DNA of 26,092 bases from Methylomonas sp. (GTDB taxonomy: Bacteria; Pseudomonadota; Gammaproteobacteria; Methylococcales; Methylomonadaceae): NCBI GenBank assembly GCA_026988195.1, contig JALSLS010000028.1, forward strand, positions 1 through 26,092, read 5' to 3'. Positions 24,278-26,092 of the stretch are shown here, one piece after another (positions within the stretch are counted from its first letter, which is position 1; each line of letters begins with the position of its first letter). The position numbers and the translations under genes were made by a program. The notes below the pieces were generated by a model, which saw nothing but the letters and a program-made list of their open reading frames with translations, ran no database searches and was not told the DNA's origin.

Positions 24278-25525
24278 ATGAAAAAAATATTATATATATA
24301 TGTTATTTTATTTTTCGCCTCTTTTTCACCAAGTAGTTATGGTGAATTGGAGCTTGATCCAGAAACTATAGAGGGTTGTAGTAATGAAGTAAAGCTTCCA
24401 CCAGCAACAACACAGGCTGATCCATCAGCAAAAAAAATACTCCCACCAGTGCAGGGTATTTATCCAGGAATATACAATATTGGCTCAACATTACCAAAAT
24501 ATAATGTTTTTAAGTCAGAAGTTGGTCAAGCGCCAGTTATTGTCCATACCTTTCATGATTTTATTGCTCCAAAAGACCTTTTTTCCAAAACACCAAAGAT
24601 AAGAACATTTGAACAGGCACTTGAAGGCGATGGTGCGCCATCACCATTGGACTTAGCAAATGAACTGAATAAAGATGGTTCTGTACTTGCAATTTCATGG
24701 GCAATTGAATGTTGTGATATGGAATCAATGAGTTTATGGTATGGCTTATCAAAAGGTAACAATGTTGTACCAGGTATACTTAAAGGAGATTTTGATACTG
24801 ATATTCGAAAAGCAGCAAAACAAATAAAAGCATTTGGCCATCCAATAATGTTAGGGTTGTTTGGAGAGTATGGGCCGCAATCATGGTTTCTTTTTGGAAA
24901 AGATGGAAAAACAGCAATTAATTATAGTAAAAATATATGTAATGAATACGGAAATCCATCTTGGCCAGATGGACCTGAGCGAGTAAGAGACACTTATAGA
25001 CATATTATTGATCTATTTCGCCAAGAGGGGGTTAATAATGTCACTTGGTTTATGTATACCTCTACTGGCTATATGAACCAAGATGATGAAGATTTTACTA
25101 CATGGTTACATCCAAAATACTTTTATCCAGGGGATTCATATATTGACTGGGTTGGACAGAGTGCTTATTTTATAGATCCAGAAAATAGACCCGATGTAAA
25201 TGAGGAGGTCGGAGATATTTCAAAAGCCATTTTACAAGGATATAATGCATGGGGGAGTGTTACTCAACGCCCATTTTTCATTCCTGAATTAGGGGCTGCT
25301 GGTGACGGAAGTAATTCTAGAGCTGAAATAATTCGTAAAGTAGTCACGGAATATTTACCAAACCTGTCAAGGGTGAAGGCTTTTTCTTTTGCAAATGCAG
25401 AATTATTCGATGTGTATTTTGATATTCCAATTTTAGGAAAAAAATACCCAGATGAATTGCTTATGTGGAAGTCATCAGTAATAAACAATAGTTCAAAATT
25501 TCAGCATAGCCTGATAGTAAAGTAG
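24278..25525 (+). CDS. Secreted GH26-like glycoside hydrolase
   Basis: This 415-residue protein has a signal peptide (MKKILYIYVILFFASFSPSSYG, cleavage near residue 22) and no lipobox, so it is periplasmic or exported. The mature part looks like a (beta/alpha)8 glycosidase of the GH26 type: YPGIYNIG near the start, VIVHTFHDF, ISWAIECCDM, PIMLGLFGEYGPQSW with a probable acid/base E197, DWVGQSAYF, and PFFIPELGAAGDG with a probable nucleophile E337. The two glutamates are about 140 residues apart, somewhat more than in classical beta-mannanases. AAGGA at 24266-24270 is a well-placed ribosome-binding site. GH26 members cleave mannan, mixed-linkage glucan or xylan-type chains. Here an EPS-trimming role is inferred from context; the family call itself is by motif only. 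Confidence 0.68.
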   Translation: MKKILYIYVILFFASFSPSSYGELELDPETIEGCSNEVKLPPATTQADPSAKKILPPVQGIYPGIYNIGSTLPKYNVFKSEVGQAPVIVHTFHDFIAPKDLFSKTPKIRTFEQALEGDGAPSPLDLANELNKDGSVLAISWAIECCDMESMSLWYGLSKGNNVVPGILKGDFDTDIRKAAKQIKAFGHPIMLGLFGEYGPQSWFLFGKDGKTAINYSKNICNEYGNPSWPDGPERVRDTYRHIIDLFRQEGVNNVTWFMYTSTGYMNQDDEDFTTWLHPKYFYPGDSYIDWVGQSAYFIDPENRPDVNEEVGDISKAILQGYNAWGSVTQRPFFIPELGAAGDGSNSRAEIIRKVVTEYLPNLSRVKAFSFANAELFDVYFDIPILGKKYPDELLMWKSSVINNSSKFQHSLIVK

Positions 25526-25836
25526 AACTTGTTTGATTCTAATGTTGATCGAAATAAAGGATATACTCTATCAAAAAGCTTGGCTCTTTTGAAAAGTGAG
25601 TGGATAAATTATAATCTACTGAACCTATAAACTATTAAATTCATTATTTATGCAGCCAGAATTATTTCAACAAGCCCCGGCATTAATGCCCTTTGACTTA
25701 TTAAAGGCTATGTTTGTGTTAATGGTTGAATTAGACCACCTGAATCCCAGATAGAACAAATAAAAACTAATCAAGCCTTGGCTGTAAATGGATTGTGACG
25801 AAACAGCCCATCACCCAAAGGGTGGAGCCAAGACTG
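25526..25836. other. Gap with a short broken reading frame
   Basis: No intact gene is visible. From an ATG at 25650 a plus-strand frame reads MQPELFQQAPALMPFDLLK, AMFVLMVELDHLNPR and then stops; a one-base shift continues it as IEQIKTNQALAVNGL before a second stop near 25795. It looks like a frameshifted small helical protein, perhaps an accessory or N-terminal piece of a mobile element, but I do not recognise the family. No terminator with a clear U-tract follows the hydrolase. Confidence 0.3.
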
Positions 25837-26040
25837 ATGAATATATTACCTTACAAACTCAAAACTACAAAAGAACAATTAACCTCCGGAGCAGGATTAG
25901 TCATTGTTGCCCAGATAATGAAACAACTGGAGCTATCAAAAAGTATTGACTGTCATTTCCCCCCCAAAAAAAGCAACCAAGGTATAGCGGCTTCCTCATA
26001 CCTTGAAACATTAATACTCATGCAGCATGAAGTGACTTGA
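25837..26040 (+). pseudogene. Transposase N-terminal fragment (DDE group, IS1380-like)
   Basis: From the ATG at 25837 the frame reads MNILPYKLKTTKEQLTSGAG, LVIVAQIMKQLELSKSIDCHF, PPKKSNQGIAASSYLETLIL and MQHE before a TGA at 26038-26040. The order LTSxAGLxxxAxxMxxLxL, I-D-xHxP, SNxG, S-x-Y-L-ExLxLMxH is the opening of IS1380-type transposases, which run to over 400 residues. Only the first 60 or so survive; the catalytic core is not in the remaining 52 bases. A GTG at 25795 would give a longer frame, but the extra residues do not look like this family. Family assignment is by motif only. Confidence 0.55.
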
Positions 26041-26092
26041 TCTTGCACTTCCATTTCCACAAACTCACCTAGATTGAGAACATAATATCTCA

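Overview
The window is AT-rich DNA, with many long A/T runs and A/T-ending codons, from what looks like a Gram-negative bacterium, probably a gammaproteobacterium. The evidence is an outer-membrane polysaccharide exporter with its own beta-barrel, a periplasmic-facing Wzz/Wzc-type co-polymerase, and insertion-sequence debris of the IS1, ISAs1, IS66, IS4 and IS200/IS605 families that is common in host- or surface-associated gammaproteobacteria. I cannot name the species.

Layout. Bases 1-674 hold no convincing gene: a relatively GC-rich patch with several perfect inverted repeats, then an AT-rich stretch with an extended -10 promoter. Bases 675-16419 are a one-directional exopolysaccharide (EPS) or capsule locus of 13 genes: GT2 glycosyltransferase, UDP-xylose synthase, membrane GT2, CgeB-like glycosyltransferase, Wzy/O-antigen-ligase-type polymerase, GDP-mannose-3,5-epimerase-like SDR, WcaJ-type initiating phosphotransferase, Wzz/Wzc-like co-polymerase with a decayed kinase domain, methyltransferase, GT4, a second SDR, a short Wza-like exporter, and an outer-membrane beta-barrel. 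Bases 16740-17803 are IS remnants (ISAs1 N-terminus, much-frameshifted IS1, IS4 piece). Bases 18049-20649 encode an aldo/keto reductase and a GMC flavoprotein oxidoreductase. Bases 20732-21105 hold two more IS pieces (ISAs1 C-terminus on minus, IS66 on plus). Bases 21112-23477 (minus strand) encode a GT4 glycosyltransferase translationally coupled to a Wzx-type flippase. Bases 23560-24030 are a dead IS200/IS605 element. Bases 24278-25525 encode a secreted GH26-like glycoside hydrolase. The window ends in another transposase fragment.

How the parts fit. Together they make a near-complete Wzx/Wzy pathway. The WcaJ-like enzyme would load the first sugar phosphate on undecaprenyl phosphate. Five glycosyltransferases extend the repeat unit, with UDP-xylose as one likely donor and two further SDRs making other nucleotide sugars. 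The flippase on the opposite strand moves the unit across the inner membrane, the Wzy-type protein polymerises it, and the co-polymerase, short OPX protein and beta-barrel export it. The methyltransferase and the AKR/GMC pair could tailor sugars, and the secreted GH26-like enzyme could trim or release polymer. The flippase, redox pair and hydrolase are separated from the core by transposon scars, so the locus looks assembled or rearranged in modules.

No wholly new system is evident. The most unusual points are the degenerate kinase half of the co-polymerase, the AKR/GMC module flanked by inverted ISAs1 fragments, the EPS-linked GH26-like enzyme, and the structured unexplained segment near the left edge.
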